A stretch of 64,000 nucleotides of DNA from Apus apus (lineage: Eukaryota > Chordata > Aves > Apodiformes > Apodidae), in contig NC_067289.1 of assembly GCF_020740795.1 (NCBI RefSeq), positions 21,844,608 through 21,908,607 on the forward strand. The letters run 5' to 3'. Every line of letters starts with the position of its first letter. The stretch's first letter is position 1. Both the position numbers and the translations under genes were made by a program. Below, one piece after another: positions 41,201 through 53,521 of the stretch. Under the pieces are notes generated by a model. That model was not told the DNA's origin, ran no database searches, and saw only the letters and a program-made list of their open reading frames with translations.

Positions 41201-41929
41201 TGAAAGCTAGGGAAAGGCAAAAAGGGTCAGCTCTCTGAACATGCTCATTGTTTTAGTGGGTTACATGTCTATGCTCTTTTGACTGTCTTGCACTAGAGAC
41301 TAGAATCCGAAGTTTAGGAATTGCTGGGAGCTGGCTCTGGATGCATGGCACCCTTTCCTTATGTCTTTGGCCAAGTCCAGTACTTCCTTTTGTACTTTGC
41401 TTATTTTTCAGAAGAAGATAATGATGTTTGGCCCTCTTACAGCACTGCTCACATTAGTAAAGCACTTCAGGTAACACAGATGGAAGCAGCACAGGAAAGT
41501 GCTGCTGTAACCCTATTTTGCTATGAAGACACACACCAAAAACATCCCTGTACTCATTTTTTTTTTAGCTGATGCAACATGGAAAATTGGTCTTAAACCT
41601 GCAGTGTGTCACTAGTATAATTTAGCGAGAATTTTACTTCAAATTAAGCACAGCTCCACTTGAATTCCTCAGGCAGAGGTAAACATTGAAAGATTAAGAT
41701 GAAAAAGAGCCCGAAATTAACAGCAAAGGCACAAGGCCAGGTCGCTGAAGCTGAACCCACCAGAGCAGCGCCAGGAGCAGCAGGGACCAGCCCTCCCTCT
41801 CGGATCAGTGCCTGGTTTTAAATCCCTTTAAGGCGGGCTGATGATGGAGACACAGCCAGCTCGTACAGTGGCAGCCCAGCAGGGGATCAACCCTGAGAAA
41901 ACAAGCTCAGAAAACTCCGAACCATGGCA

Positions 41930-42180
41930 TTTGCAATGAAAACAGGAGCCGTGAGGCGCGGCGGCAGAAGGCGGCCCCGCGGAGCTGCTGCCTGGCTCCC
42001 GCATCGCGCCGCTGACCCCGTTTCTCTGCCTGCTGGAGGAGCTGTGATGACATCCAGCACCTCGTGTCCCTTCAGACAAGCCCGCCCCACCGTTCCCGAG
42101 CTAGTAATTCAAAGAAAACGGAGAGGGGGGAAGTCAGGCGTTTCTTCCTCTTTCCCTTGTCCTTCGTCCCTGCTGTCCCC
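41930..42180. promoter_or_regulatory. CpG-rich patch inside intron 1, possible secondary promoter or enhancer
   Basis: A short cluster of CpGs (for example GTGAGGCGCGGCGGC and CATCGCGCCGCTGACCCCG) stands out from CpG-poor surroundings. No splice donor of clear quality follows closely on the + strand, so the role is open. Confidence 0.35.
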
Positions 42181-44293
42181 GGTGCCAGGGCTGCTCCCAC
42201 GCTGATCCAGCTGCTGCTGGGGCATCAGCAAGTTTTCCTCTGTACTCATTATTTCTGTGTGCCATGAAAACTAGATAAATCGATTTTTTTTTTTCCTCGT
42301 ATTGAGTGCCCCTGCCTGACTTTCCATCGATACGCCAACAGGAGCTCCCTTTTTTCATTTCTCACCATCAATGTTCGGTTTCTTTTTGCCTTCCCAGAAT
42401 TTTTAAAGAGAGCTTTGCTTAAGGATACCCCTGTGGACTCCTGGATGGAGGAGTCATTAACAGAGAAATCAAAAAAGCCATCCCAAAGCACAGAGGAGGT
42501 TTTGGGACACTCCTGTAGCTGGAGCTGTGGGCAGCAGCGAGGCTGGGTGATGCCAGGGAGCACGACCTGCCCAGGGCAGCCAGCAGAAAGCAGCTTTACA
42601 TCAGCAATAATTCATCACCGTCCCAGACACTAAGGAAGATCCGTGTCTGTAAACACCTAGGCCTCTCCTTCTGACTTGATTGCTGTTTTAGTTAATTTGC
42701 CCTAATGAAGAAGGGTGTTTTGGTACAAACAGCGGTTGCTAACAAGCATACAGTGGCAGCGGCAGCCGGGGAGACCCAACCCAGGCAGCCTGATGATGGA
42801 GAGCTGTACAGCTCCAAAACCCATCTCCAGCTCCCTGCACCAAGCCTGACCCCTCCAAGCCACTGCTCCCTTGAGCTCCTGGGGTTTATAATTAAGAGAG
42901 CAGATAAAAACCACAAATAAAGACTCCTTTGCTCTCACCGTGTGCTTCTAGCCAGCCGGGGTGAGTGGAGTGGAGCAAAAACGAGCTGTCTCTGCCCCAG
43001 GTAAATGGTTTCCATCCCTGAGATACCTTTATTTTTTGTGGCTTCAAGTGGAGTGGAAGGATGTTTTCCAAGCTACAGAGCAGCAATATGCTGATCTTGC
43101 TGAAACATCTGGAATAGTTTCAGATGATCGCTTTAATTGAAAATAGCGGCAATTAGAGAGTTATTTTCTTTCAGATGTTTGAGAAGGTTATTCTCCCCCT
43201 GGTGACTCAGAAGTGGTATGAATCCCAGGGCTACACTGAGCTGCCCCATGGCAATGGGAAGGAGAACCTGGTCCCAGCCCAGCCCCAGGCAGCTGGAGCA
43301 GCTCAGCTGCCTAAGTCTGGGCATATCACAGATCCACCAGCCAGCTCCTGCTTTAAATTTAAATAGCTTAAAATATTTAAGTTTTTTTATTATTTTAGCA
43401 GTTTAAAATTATTCCTGAACAAGGCTGCCCTGTCTTCCCTTGAGGTTCTTTGTAATGTTGATGAGAAAGTGATTTCTGTACCTGATGTGCCTTGAGAGTG
43501 AACTGGGCTGTCAAAATCAGTCGTGCTCAACTTTCTTCATTTTGGGGGATGCACTAATTTTTGCAGTGTGGAGGTGGATCCCTCCAGTGAGACCCAAACC
43601 CTTTGTCAGCTGCCCACAGACACAATAATGAAAAACTGCTGATCTCAAAATCAGTCCCAACCCCCTTAATACACAGGACAAATCTGCCTGTGCCAGAACG
43701 CAGAGCTGGGGATGGGACCAAGGACACAGCCTCAGCACCTCCATCCCACCTCTTCTGATGGCCCACTGGCTCCTCTAGTGACAAGCACAGCCTTCACAAA
43801 AGCATCCAGGAATGGTACATAGACATCAAGAGACACAAATCCACCCTTCCCAGTGTTCATCTCTTCTCACAGTTAATCACTTAGCTTTTGTTTGTACAGC
43901 CTCAACTTCCAGTCTTTGATTCTCATCACTCTTTTCCTTACAAGAGTTCAGAGCTGACTCCTCAGTGTCAGTTTTCACCTTGTGATGGGGTTTTTGCCGC
44001 GAGTAAACCAAGGATGGGCTCACTTGGGGAGGATATTTTCATACAGTACAAAGCACGTGAGAAAACTTCACAGAGATAAAAATGTCTAAGTTAACAGTTA
44101 AAAACCAGGTGGACACTTGTGCCCAGCTTCTTGGCTAGCTCAAGTCAACTTGGTACAAACTTAAGTGTAGCAACATGAGTCTTTCAAATTCAACAGGGAG
44201 CATCTGTAAAGTCTGAGGAAATACTTAAATAAAGGATAGGAAGGGGTTGGGTGAAGCACAGCAAGACCCCTTTGCCCAGCCTGTGCTTCAGAT

Positions 44294-44521
44294 ATCATAG
44301 AATGTTTTGGGTTGGAAGGGACCTTAAAGTTCATCTAGTCCCAACTCCCCTGCCATGGGGGCAGGGACACCTTCTACTAGACCAGGTTGCTCCAAGCCCC
44401 ATCCAACCTGGCCTTGAACACTTCCAGGGATGGGGCAGCCACAACTTCTCTGGGCAACCTGGGCCAGGGTCTCACCACCCTCACAGGAAATAATTTCTTC
44501 CCAATATCTAAGCTAATTTTT
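44294..44521 (-). repeat. CR1 LINE 3' fragment in SLC7A14 intron 1
   Basis: About 230 bp of antisense CR1 from the terminal ATCATAGAATG through CCATCCAACCTGGCCTTGAA and TCTCACCACCCTCACAGGAA. It is well preserved, so relatively young. Confidence 0.95.
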
Positions 44522-46378
44522 CCTCACAGGCAATGCATAGCACAGGTGAAGCAGAGCCACCCTGGAGGTGCCCACACATGGGCACAATGCCTCAGGGGCT
44601 GCTCAGCCTCCTCCTGGCTGACACAGATCCCTCCAGGCTCTGGCTCAGCTGCCCCTTCCAACACAAACCTTCATTTAAACAGGCAAGTAAACCCTACCCT
44701 GAAGTCCAGCCCATGCCACCAGCCAGCTGACTCCTTGAGCAACCCAAAAGCCAAACACAGTTTTTATCCTCAACCCAAAGAGGCACGCTGGCTCAAAAAC
44801 GGTAATGATTTCTTTTCTTATTATTATTCAGAGCTAGAACATCCAGCCTTTCAGCTTGTGGTTGCTCAAGGTAAGAGGAAAAAAAAAAATCAGCACCATT
44901 TGAACCGTGATCAACCAAAACATGAAATGGATGATGTGTTTTATTTAATAAACTCCAGCAACACAGGGTTGCCTGGTAGACACAATGGAATTTGTTTGGG
45001 ATGTAAAGATGGAAAAAGGATTGTTTTGTCTTCAAGGCAATTAAAAAAAGTAATTTCTTTATTAACAGGAAAGAACTGCCAGGCTAAAATTCATACGTAA
45101 TAAGCTGTTTTTTCTGGCCCCTTGTTTTAGCATTCAGAGATTGCCAGTTCTTGGGGTTTTTTTGCTCAGAGTCAGTAAGTCCTCCCATGTCCCTAGGAAG
45201 TCATTGCTGCTGGTATTAGCAGCTCGCCTGAGAACTATGCAGTTTGCAAAAAAACAACAGAAAGGGGGTGGAATGGCAGTTGCTAAATAGTTCTTGAAAG
45301 TATGATTCAAGATCAAAGAACACAGAGAAAGAGCAAAACAAAATAATTTCATTATTTTCAAGACAATCTCACAATTTGGAGTAGCTAGACAATTTTAAGA
45401 CAGTCTTAAAGCTCTTCTCCCAGCTTGCCTTAACTACCCAGCAGCCAGCCCCAAGGCTTGTTGCAGTTACACCAAGAAAAACATCATCTCTGAATTAAAA
45501 ACTACAAAGATGAAGTGATAAACTGAATGAAAAAACCACACCAAGAACTCTTTTTAACTGCAGGATTCATTGGAACCTGAACAAGTAGCACCCTTTAAAA
45601 CTTTCCCCTTTAGGCTTCTCCAGGATGAGGGCAGCACACAAAAATAAAAAACAACTGGAATAGCCAGAGAACTGTAAGAGTTGACTTCTATAGTATAAAA
45701 AAATCTAACCAGTCCCTGTGAGGGCCACTCTGTGGTGGCCCAGCCCCACCACCAGTTACAGCCTGGCACGGGCAGTCAGTGGTCTCACCATGCTGGATAC
45801 AGGAGCAAAGCCATGGTCCCAAACTCTCTTTTTTTGCAGTGCAGATGGAGCACAGCAATGTCCTGCAGGAGGTCCCTGCATGGCCCAGTATGATGATGGT
45901 GGGCTGCCACATGGTGCCCGCAGGAGCATCCCTGCTCCTGGGACATGCTGCGGTGCTGCCACGCTTGGTCACCACCAGGACCCAACATGCCACGGTGGCC
46001 ACCAGCACCTCCTGGTTATACGTAACCATCACCACTTTGGGTAGCAATTAAGCCACACAACAGGCACTCAGAGGGTACCAGGTTCCTGCTGCTTCTGGGG
46101 CTGCATTTCTAACTGGGATTGTATTTCTAGCTGGGGTTAAACCCACACAGACAAACATAGAGGGGGGCAGAGCACCTCTGCTGCACAAAACAATTGGGAT
46201 GGAGCAAGGAGATTTCTCCAGAGCAGCAGTGCTGGTGGAAGCAAAGCTCTCCTCAGACCCAGGGCCCTCCCGGTGCTGAGACCCAGCCAGAACCTGGCTC
46301 AGGGCCCCTTTCAGTTTCTCCACGCAGAGCTCATCCCTTTCCCGTTGCTGTTAAAAAACATGCTCCTCTCTCTTGCAG

Positions 46379-46473
46379 CTGGGCTGCCCGTGCCAGAGGG
46401 AGATGCAACCTCAGCCCTGAGCAGGTGCTGCCAAAACCACCCGCGACCAGCTCCGTGGAGCCCAGCACCAGCC
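46379..46473 (+). other. SLC7A14: 5' UTR part of SLC7A14 exon 2
   Basis: The acceptor (CTCTCTCTTGCAG) ends at 46,378, with a good pyrimidine tract. The 95-nt leader holds one short upstream ORF and is otherwise open in the main frame, but contains no in-frame ATG before 46,474. Confidence 0.8.
46403..46420 (+). promoter_or_regulatory. Five-codon upstream ORF in the SLC7A14 leader
   Basis: ATG at 46,403 has G at -3 and encodes MQPQP followed by TGA at 46,418, ending 53 nt before the main start. It is in another frame. Short uORFs like this can reduce or condition translation of the main ORF; its effect here is untested. Confidence 0.6.
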
Positions 46474-46777
46474 ATGAACGGCTTCCTCTCCCGCCTGGAC
46501 CCGCGGCGGGTGCCCTGGGGGGCGGCGGGGCAGGCTCTGCGCACCCGCGTCCTGCGCACCAAGCCCGTGGAGTCGATGCTGGAGGGCACAGGGACAGCCA
46601 CCACACAGGGCACCAGGCTGGCCAAGGTCCTCACCACCCTCGATCTCATCTCCCTCGGCGTCGGGAGCTGCGTGGGCACCGGCATGTACGTGGTGTCTGG
46701 CCTGGTGGCCAAGGAGATGGCGGGGCCCGGGGTCATTGTTTCCTTCATCATCGCTGCCGTTGCCTCCATCTTATCAG
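46474..46777 (+). CDS. SLC7A14: SLC7A14 coding exon 1 of 7 (residues 1-102)
   Basis: This exon encodes the N-terminal cytoplasmic segment ([18 protein letters not shown]...), with the family-specific [11 protein letters not shown] stretch (residues 28-38), then TM1 (about 57-78) with its glycine-rich unwound motif and TM2 (about 84-101). It ends in the first base of a glycine codon (phase 1) at donor GTGAGT. The main start is in a favourable context (GCCATGA). Confidence 0.95.
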
Positions 46778-47849
46778 GTGAGTTGTGTGGGTGGGTTTTA
46801 TGAGGAACACACCGTCTCTTCCAGCCTCTGGGTCCATGGGGGGACACCTGGCAGGACCCACACTCAGCAGCACAAGCTACAAGAGGGCGATAATGTCTCC
46901 ATAGCCTAAACCACCCTTTCACTCTGGGCTCACCCAGCTCACGGGGCGCACCACCTCTCACTGCCGAGATGTCAGACAAACCCTGTACTGGGAGGCAGCA
47001 GCCCAAGTGGAGTTACCCCTGATGAGCTGCTGACAGCTTCCCCCAGGATGGAGCCTGTGGTCAATACAGTTTAAAACACCAGGAGAATTTTGCAACATGT
47101 GTCCCAGGCAGGGAGCACAGCCAAGTCACAACTTTGGAACAAGAACTCAGCATGGTTTGTGGAACCCCCTGTTCCAACAGGAAGGGTATCAGTGTCCTGG
47201 GTAGCACCAAGGCCATCTGCTTTTGCTGTGGACATTGCTAACAGTTAAACAATTCCTCAATTAGTTTTGGAGTTGATTTTGTTGGCCCTTATTCACACAG
47301 GATTACTCTTTGAATTTCCAAACAAAAAACCCAACAAACAAACATGCAGAGAGAGAGGAATCCTGTATTTTAGTGAAAAGCTGGTGAATTCCATCTCCTC
47401 TGTAGGAACCCAGCTGAGCATATGGCTCGAGCTGCAATTTCCACATGAAGCTAGTACTGCTGGCATTTGTCCTTTCCAGATCAGTGCTAACACGATGATG
47501 TGATGTTCCCTGCTCAGAGGACTTTGCAGTCTGTGTCAGCCTGGTATCCAGCTTTCATCCGTGGGTTGGATGAAGAAACCCGAGTAAATGGCAAAGGGCT
47601 TTGACAGAAGACAGGAAAAGCAAACAGCAAAATGTCCCAGCTCAGCTTTTCATTCTCACTGGAAGGCCTTTCAGTCAGCTAACAGAAACATTCACCCTGG
47701 TTTTCATGTCAGGCAGTGCAAGAAAAGAGGAGACTCTCCTACATGAACATTTCTGCAGCCCCAGCAGCCCTTGAATAGGATTTCAAGCACCAAGACCCAG
47801 AGTTTTGGAGCACATCAACATGACTTACCTGGTTCCAGAGCAAGAGCAA

Positions 47850-47909
<60 letters not shown>

Positions 47910-50900
47910 ACAGAGCACGTGCCTCAGGTGCTGCCTGACTGCAAGACAAAGGCCAGGATGAGTGGCTCCAGCTGCAGCCAATTATGGGCAGAGCTGGAGA
48001 AACGGGAGTCCTTTTTCTGAGGAAGCTTTCTTTATGGAGTTCCTTTTGTATATCACACAGTGATCATGAAACACATCAGGCAGGCTCTGTGGCTTGCTGA
48101 AAAGAGGATTTTGCCTTTTACCTGCCTCTGTAAATTGCTGCTCTTGTTTAACTGAGGATGGTCCCTCCGGTAGCATGAGTTAATTGGTGTTACCTCAGCA
48201 CTGCTGAACGGCCCCTCCCCAAAGGCTTGTTTCACCTGAAACATCATTCCCATTGTGCCAGTGCCAGTGGAATGTCTCACGGCCCCTGTGTGGCCTCATG
48301 CCAGGTGGCAGCAGGAGGGCCAGCACCCACACCATGGCCACCACTGCCCCAGCACACCAAAAGCAAGGCAGCAGCCCCCAGGCTCCACTGGGCTGGGTGC
48401 TTGCACCAGGTCCTCAGGCCACCAGTTGTGCTCCCCAGTGGCTGTTGCAATGCTGGAGTTTGGTGTTTGAAGCCAGCAGGGTCTTCATGGTCCCTCCTTC
48501 TGCCCTCCTGAGGCACTGCTCACCAGCAAAGGTCCCCACCAGGCAGTTCAGGGTGTCCAGAATGACCCCAAGCCACCACTAACACAGAAACCTCTGACCC
48601 ATGTGCATGTGCTGTATGAAAAGCTGCTGGCTGCCTCACCCCCTACCCCAAACAAGTCAAATCAGAGAATGGAGAGGCAAATCAAATCTGAAATATGGGG
48701 GTTTGTAGAGGGCATCTTGGAAGGGACAAAGTCATGGGCCAAACTTCACAGCTGTGTTTATCTCCTTATTAATAATGTCAGTAACTGTATAATGACACCA
48801 GCTTAATGACTGTCGTGCCAATCATGCTGTAGCTAGTAGTCAAGAAAAAGAAATGCTCTTCTGTAAAATCTCTGCTCCTCCAAACAGAGACTGTGTTGGT
48901 TTGTTTTCTGCAGAAGCTTGCAATCACTCTTGATTAGGGGAAAAAAAAATAAATCTGTCTCCAAATGCGAAGAGTTGAAGTGGTAGGAGAGTGTGCCCAG
49001 CCTCCACCAGCTCTCCTGGAGCTGGGCACCAGGAGAGCTGCATCCCTCTGGGTACCAGGGGATGTGGTGCTGAACAGCCAGGGCTGCAAAAGAGTAACTG
49101 AGCAACACAGTTTTATTATGCAGTTGAATTAGAATAACATTAATAATATTGCACTTCTGATGCAGCAGAGAGCATTGAGACAAAATCTGCACCCTAATAA
49201 ATTGTTATATTATGTTCCTTTTAAGCAGAGAGGGAAGTGCTGTGAACCCCATTTCTGATTAAGGACCTGCAGCTCAGCAAAGCAAAGTGGTTTGATTAAT
49301 GCTGTATGATATGACCTGTGGCAATCAAGGATGGATGGCAGATCTTGCATCTCATGTCCCCCAGACTTGACACTGCACGTTCTGATAAAAACTAGTTTAT
49401 TTTCTTAATATATGCTGATACCTAATTCAGATATCCTCAAAGTGCTGCCGTATGCAATGCACAGCAGAAGATTACCCTTCTATTTTGGCATCCTAGGAGT
49501 AATTGAAAACTCAAACATTTTATACATATTAATAACTTTGCTTTGCCATTATCATTCTGGATCACTAACAATCCTCTTTAAGCCTTATCTTGTCATTGGC
49601 TAGAAGCAGAGCTGCCTCCAGTAAAGGCTGTATGATTTTTAAGGCCATCAAAGAGAGAAACTAGATACTTGTCCCCACCAGAGCACCTGTTTCATGAATC
49701 ATTCAGGCCTGCAGTTATCTGTGAATGTCTTGCCTTTGCCAACTGCCTGCATTTTTCATCAGCTTTGAGAAATGACTCTCTGTAGGGCTGGATGATGGGG
49801 ATGTCCAACTGCTCTGGCAGTTGGACCTGCTTTACAGAAAGGAAGTTTTGAGGAGTCCCCTTGAAAAGCACTGCCAGCATCATGGGTGCAACTTAAACAG
49901 TGAACGGAATATAGAAGTCCTACAACACCAAGAATAGAGGCACCACCAAATTCAGCTTGGGGATTCAATAATTCTGTGTTAGTGCTGTGTAAAAACTGCC
50001 CTTACCCTAAAAGCAGAGACCTCAGAACATTTTTATCAGTCATTCTTCTCTCTATACTGAACTGATTTAAATTTGGAAGGAATTATTATCTGCTAAGCAG
50101 AGACAAATAGCTAATAAATAACTCAGTAATTACTGTGTGTTTACCCAGCAATAGTAAAAACCTTAACCTGTTAACCTGCACAAGCTGAACTGGGGTCTTT
50201 GGAGCAGGGACTTAACCAGTGTTAAAGACACAGGATGCTGTGAACCCTTCCAGCACTTGTTCTGACTAATATTTGGGGAATGTATGACTAGGTCCATCCA
50301 TTCCTTTTAAATAAAAGCTAATGGTTGTTTTAAGACAGCAATGTGTCAGGGTCAGGTTTTCATTGAAAAGTGTCCTGCCATCGTAAGTGCACAAGGAGTC
50401 TGGAAAGTCTTAAAGTCTTCTGAAATCTCCTCCCAGACAGTTCCAGTTACATACTGCTTTTTGCTTTTCTTGTCTTCTTCCACAAAGCCAGTTTTGCAAT
50501 TACTCTTCAGAATGAGACGTATATGTGACATTTTTAAGTGTTATAATTACTTACATTCTCTATGTAAGATGGCTTCAAACTCCTCCTGCATGGGTATGAA
50601 TGAGAGCAGGGGTGATCAGGACAGGATCTGCATAACAATGGCCCAAAATAGACATTTGGAGATTGCACAGTGGGGCTGGAGAGGTGTAGCCTTATGTGAG
50701 CCCTCCTGCTGCATCTTGCTGTAGGATGAGGCTTGGCAACACTTGTCCAGGATTCCATGCATGGGTTGTAACCTTCCTTGGCCTCCTTGTGTCCTCTGGC
50801 AAGTTTCCCTGCAACCACGTTTCCCAGGGCTCTGACAGTTTCTGCAGCCAAAACTGCTGGGAGCTTGTCAGTCTATTGGTACCACAAATAAAACATCTGA

Positions 50901-53486
50901 GAGAAACATTCTTGGCAAGACTCACCTTATGTTGTCACTACTGTTGGATGGGGAAGAAGAGGCATCTATCACCATCAAAGGTACTGCAGGGAAATAGGGC
51001 TCCAAGGACCACACCACCAGCACTGCCCACTTCTGCTCCCTGTGCCTGAATCCCCCCCAACTTTGGTTGTGTGTCTGTGGGGGCTGCAGCTGGAGGGTCC
51101 CATATCAGGAACATGCACCTGTGAGAAGGCTCTTTTACAATGGGTTATAAAGTCTTGGCTGGTTTGACCTCAAAAAAAAAAAAAACATCACAGATTTGTT
51201 TTAATGAGAAAATGGGCTGCTGAGCAACTGGGGAGGAAGGGTCACCATGGCCCCCTGCAATGTCCCTGGGCTTCTGATGCTGACCACATCCCTGGGCACC
51301 TCCCAGCACCTCCAGACAGGTGGGACCAAGACAGTTTAACTTTTTTTTTTCCTTTTCCAAGCACATTTTCCTTATGTCGCTTGATATTTTTCTATAAAAA
51401 CAGGGGTTTGCTACGCGGAGTTTGGCGTGCGGGTCCCCAAGACCACGGGCTCTGCCTACACCTACAGCTACGTGACAGTGGGGGAGTTTGTGGCTTTCTT
51501 CATCGGCTGGAACCTCATCCTGGAGTACCTGATCGGCACGGCCGCCGGTGCCAGCGCCCTCAGCAGCATGTTTGACTCCTTGGCCAACCACACCATCAGC
51601 CGCTGGATGATCAACAGCGTCGGGACCCTGAACGGACTAGGTGCGTCACCCCCCGCAGAGCTACCTGCATTAATTAGGGCCTGGCAGGTAATTGGAAGCT
51701 TGTCAGAAGTCAGACATGGTATTAGGCTTCATTCGTTATTTACCATCCGTCTGCCTCCGGTTCTTCGCCTTTGCAGACTGGTTTCGGAGGGGTGGGATGC
51801 ATGATGCTTTTGAGCCCCTTTGGGATGAGCCAACGTTTAGCAGAATGAGGAAAAATTAGTTGAGGGCAGAGGGCAAGAACAGCATGGGAGCTCCTCACCC
51901 TGTGCAAGCACCCTGCTCAGCCCCATTAAGGCACACACAGAGCCTTTCTTGGAGATCACTCCCCTGTGCCTGCAGTACTGCCATGGAGAAACTCCATGCT
52001 GTGATGGTCCTGCATGACCAGCAGTTCCATAGTTCCTACCAGTAAGTGAAACAGCTATCTGACCTGTACCTGTGCCATGAAAAATTAATGTTTTATTGAT
52101 TTTTAATTAGTACTTGGCAGATACATGTTATGTAAGATGGGACCTGATCATTTGCTTGCTGACCTCCCAAAACTTCCAACAGTGTTTTGAAGCATCAAGA
52201 TTTATCACCTTAATAAAACAACTTCAGCTAGCAGAGACAGGGGCACATGAAAACCACCTTTGCAATGAGATCAGGGAGTTCTACAAAGCCTCAGGGTCTG
52301 AAAAGCATTGTTAAAAGCCCCCATAAGATTTCTGGAGATGCTGTCCACAGCCATGCATGGAGAGTTGCTCACCTCTTTTCTCTTATGCAGGGAAAGGAGA
52401 GGAGTCATACCCCGACCTTCTTGCTCTGGTCATTGCTGTCATTGTCACCATTATCGTGGCCATGGGGGTGAAGAACTCAGTGGGGCTGAACAACGTGCTC
52501 AATGTCATTAACCTGGCAGTCTGGATCTTCGTCATGATTGCTGGTCTCTTCTATGTCAAAGGCGACAACTGGTCTGAAGGGCAATTCCTGCCATTTGGAT
52601 GGCCAGGGGTAAGTCCTGGGCACACGGAGGTACACACAGCACCTCAGGGGTGCCACACACTCAGCTTTGCTTGTGGCACATGTACCCTGCTTCCACTGCA
52701 CCCTGCTAAACCCACCTGGGCTTTAGACAGCCATCTCCAACTTCCACCACTGCAGGCTTGGATCCAAACCTCCTTGCTCTGCCAAACCCAAAGTCTATAG
52801 CAATCCTTTGCCTGCATCTCCTGTCACCTTTTTGAATAAACCCAGAACTCCTCCAAAATGTCCTCCTAGAGAGCCAAACTCCAGGTGCAAGTAGACACCA
52901 GGAAATGCCACTAATTGCCCAGCAATGGAGCAAAATGCATTGGCCATCTGAGACAGGGCACTCAGGAGGAGCTGGCTCCAGCTCTGTGGAGGGGGAGATA
53001 CTTATGTTGGCTGGTTTTCAACACCAATGTTCTCAAGCATTTGTTTTGAGCACTTCATAATGCCACCTGCCAATACTTATTTTATGGATGTTCCCTCAAA
53101 GCTTACTGAGAATTTGGACATATTTGGCTTTTTTAGCTTGCTTGCACTGGTTTTTATCCAAGGATGAACAGAGACTGAAAATATCTCAGCTGGCCTAAAC
53201 CCAAGATAATTTCTCAGATTTACACTGCTCGACTCCATTGGAGTTTTGTGCAGAAAAATAAGCAAGAAAGCAAAGTAAACCAAGAATCTTGATCACTGAC
53301 AGGGTCCCAAGCTGCCATGCTGTCCCTGCAAGTCCCTTCAGTAAATCAATATCTCTCTGCCAGAGAGGGAGTGGGGAGAAGAGGCTCATTTGAGAACAGA
53401 GGATTGTGCTTTTTATGCCATGCAACAGGAATGAAAAAGAGAAAATAGCTGGTTTGCTCCAATTCAACTCAAGAGATATCTCCTGG

Positions 53487-53521
<35 letters not shown>

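Larger units (their letters stand above)
33128..46378 (+). other. SLC7A14: SLC7A14 intron 1
   Basis: Donor GTGAGT, acceptor CTCTTGCAG. The intron holds the G-rich tract, the RE1 candidate at 34,564, a T-rich repeat at 38,185, a CpG-rich patch at about 41,930-42,180 and a CR1 at 44,294. A 237-codon open frame beginning inside that CR1 has no coding support. The rest is unremarkable. Confidence 0.65.

Noticed and set aside
44387-45100. 237-codon open frame in intron 1, the longest outside SLC7A14
   Set aside because: It opens at a TTG inside the antisense CR1 fragment, its first in-frame ATG is near the end, and the rest has no recognisable domain or exon signals.
46381-46473. Non-AUG N-terminal extension of SLC7A14
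   Set aside because: The leader is open in frame for 31 codons, but there is no upstream in-frame ATG and the 771-residue product from 46,474 already has the expected family length.
46194-46781. 195-codon frame overlapping coding exon 1 of SLC7A14
   Set aside because: Out-of-frame shadow of the GC-rich coding exon; the SLC7A14 frame accounts for the region.
47805-48020. Glu-Gln repeat protein (+) or poly-Leu signal-like peptide (-)
   Set aside because: Direct translation of the hexanucleotide microsatellite inside an intron.
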